Notes under the pieces: model-generated | Database searches by the model: none | What the model saw: the letters and a program-made list of their open reading frames with translations, nothing else | What the model was told of the DNA's origin: nothing | Shown here: positions 62,682 through 64,000 of the stretch, piece after piece | Layout of the letters: each line of letters starts with the position of its first letter | Position numbering within the stretch: position 1 is the first letter of the stretch | Program-made: the position numbers and the translations under genes | Source of the DNA: Skeletonema tropicum | Taxonomy: Eukaryota > Bacillariophyta > Thalassiosirophyceae > Thalassiosirales > Thalassiosiraceae | Direction of reading: 5' to 3' | Assembly: GCA_037178625.1 (NCBI GenBank) | Contig: CM074134.1 | Coordinates: 2,232,001 to 2,296,000, forward strand | DNA: 64,000 bases

Positions 62682-64000
62682 ATGACGACTCGTCCCGTGG
62701 TAATTGCAGGAGCAGGCCCATGCGGCCTCGTAGCTGCGCTAACATTTGAAAAATCTAACATTCCGTACATTATCTATGAAAAGACGACAACAGACAAGCT
62801 TTGTTCCAACGCTGGTAGCGGCATTGACATGGCTCCGACAGGTGAGAAGGATAATATATGAAATGGATTTGTATTCTTAGAAACAGTGTCCATATCATTT
62901 TGTGTCATGAGCACAAGTTTGGCATGTGCAGAGAAGAGCGTAACAGCATTGACACGATATTATGATGCATGTTTGTACATTCATTGTAAAGTTCACCCAC
63001 TTTCACACGTTCTCCTCTCACACATCTTATTGCATACTTACACTAACTTCTCACAGCGATTGAAATCTTGGACGACCAGTTGGGACTTGCCGACAAGGAC
63101 TGGATGAAACCATACGAGTATATGCACCTTGCAGACACGAAGGGAAGAAAGGTCGCTTTGTGGGACATGAAATCACTCAAGCTCAAGAAAGTTAGTGAGA
63201 GGAGATCGTTTGGCTTTGCTAGTCGATCTGGTTTGCAACATGCCTTATTAGACACTTTAAATTTGAAAGATGATGATGGGAATATCAAGATTGACGATGA
63301 TCGTTTGCGCTGCAATAAGTCTGTTGTTGCCTATCAGAATATGAATGACTTTGTGAGAGTGGAATTGAACGATGGAACGAAGGTCGATGCGTCGGCCCTT
63401 CTCGCATGTGATGGTATACACAGTGCTGTTCGAAAACATATGCATAGGGATGTTGACGATCCTCTCAACTATTGCGGTCAAGAGTGCTGGTGGGGAAAGA
63501 CTACAGTCAAACCTGGAAGTGAGTTGGATAATGAACTGCGGCGCCTCATTGCGTCCGAGAAAAGCATGAAAAATGACGGGAACACATCCATCATTGCAAT
63601 TGGCACCAAAAACATGCCTGGAATATTCTTCAGCTGCGAAATCGCTCCAAATGAGCATGCTTGGGGGTATGTGCTTGCGAACAAGACACCGCCAAATGCC
63701 AATGCTTCCAATGATTTGACTCGGAGGGGCGGGAAAGTTTTGACAGCTGAAGAGAAGAAACGCGAAATCGATGATATGGTTGCAGATTCCAGTAGAGTTT
63801 TAAAGTTGATTGTGCAACAACCATCTCCAGGCGAAATCACTCGTGCTGGGTTCTTTGATCGGAAAAATCTGAACTTGAGCTATATTGATGGTCGTGTAGC
63901 TCTCTTGGGTGATTCGGCCCATCCTCAATCACCCATGATGGGCCAAGGGGCGAACATGGCAATTGTTGATGGATATGTTGCAGCCACTCGTCTCTCGGCT
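62682..64000 (+). CDS. FAD-dependent monooxygenase (FAD_binding_3 type), 5' part
   Basis: Exons 62682-62841 and 63057 to the right edge, where the frame is still open; a 215-bp intron in phase 1 separates them. 368 residues are visible. The N-terminal dinucleotide site is VIAGAGPCGLVAALTFE, followed by SRSGLQHALLDTLNL, the GD-type motif LLACDGIHSAVRKHM, and the second FAD motif VALLGDSAHPQSPMMGQGAN. This is the group that contains zeaxanthin epoxidase, kynurenine monooxygenase and salicylate-hydroxylase-like enzymes, which use FAD and NAD(P)H to hydroxylate or epoxidise small substrates. The substrate cannot be read from the sequence. No signal peptide is apparent, so a cytosolic location is likely. 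Confidence 0.88.

Noticed and set aside
1..64000. CRISPR arrays, bacterial operons or prophage
   Set aside because: Spliced genes, plastid presequences and LTR elements show nuclear eukaryotic DNA; no regularly spaced short repeats of CRISPR type were seen.

Overview
The window looks like nuclear DNA of a centric diatom (order Thalassiosirales, possibly Thalassiosira). Three things point there. Genes are compact, with short GT-AG introns of about 60-215 bp. Two proteins carry diatom-type plastid presequences (a ferredoxin-NADP reductase with an ANAFAP cleavage motif, and a TerC-like protein). The Copia element and ankyrin relic are of types I associate with diatoms. The species is an inference; the eukaryotic, plastid-bearing nature is clear.

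Layout. 1-7.4 kb is gene-poor: a 184-bp tandem repeat, a foldback element and an ankyrin-repeat gene relic. 7.5-23.8 kb is a normal gene block: a metallo-beta-lactamase/cyclic-nucleotide-domain fusion, VPS51 (GARP tethering), a YOS1/IER3IP1-like ER protein, isoprenylcysteine methyltransferase (ICMT) and a large coiled-coil protein. 23.5-30.8 kb is a rearranged region with three intact copies of one HAD phosphatase gene. Copies 1 and 2 form a large palindrome. Copy 3 is a second duplication that dragged along the 3' end of the coiled-coil gene. 31.5-37.1 kb holds an RR-TZF-like CCCH zinc-finger gene, CFAP20, plastid FNR and a small membrane protein.

37.1-46.3 kb is one young Ty1/Copia retrotransposon on the minus strand, with near-identical 294-bp LTRs, a 5-bp target duplication and separate gag and pol frames. 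Its pol is split by a 1653-bp DNA element with 4-bp target duplications. A second copy of that element lies at 55.4-57.1 kb. Between and after them are a multi-TM protein, a low-complexity protein, a TLC-like membrane protein, TerC, a membrane-anchored ubiquitin-fold protein, a GPCR-kinase-like AGC kinase, an RBBP6/Mpe1-like DWNN ubiquitin ligase and the 5' part of an FAD monooxygenase that runs off the right edge.

Functional links. The ubiquitin-fold protein (ends CLIL) and the GRK-like kinase (ends CTVL) both end in CaaX boxes, and ICMT is the enzyme that methylates processed CaaX proteins. VPS51 and the YOS1-like protein both act in vesicle traffic. FNR and TerC are plastid proteins. Nothing here is an operon.

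Most unusual items: a multi-helix hydrophobic segment ahead of the Copia protease; a primer-binding site that matches the anticodon arm of initiator tRNA-Met (half-tRNA priming, as in Drosophila copia); the twin 1653-bp elements of unknown superfamily; the HAD palindrome with its patchwork spacer; and one 28-bp motif in the same orientation and at the same distance upstream of two divergent genes.
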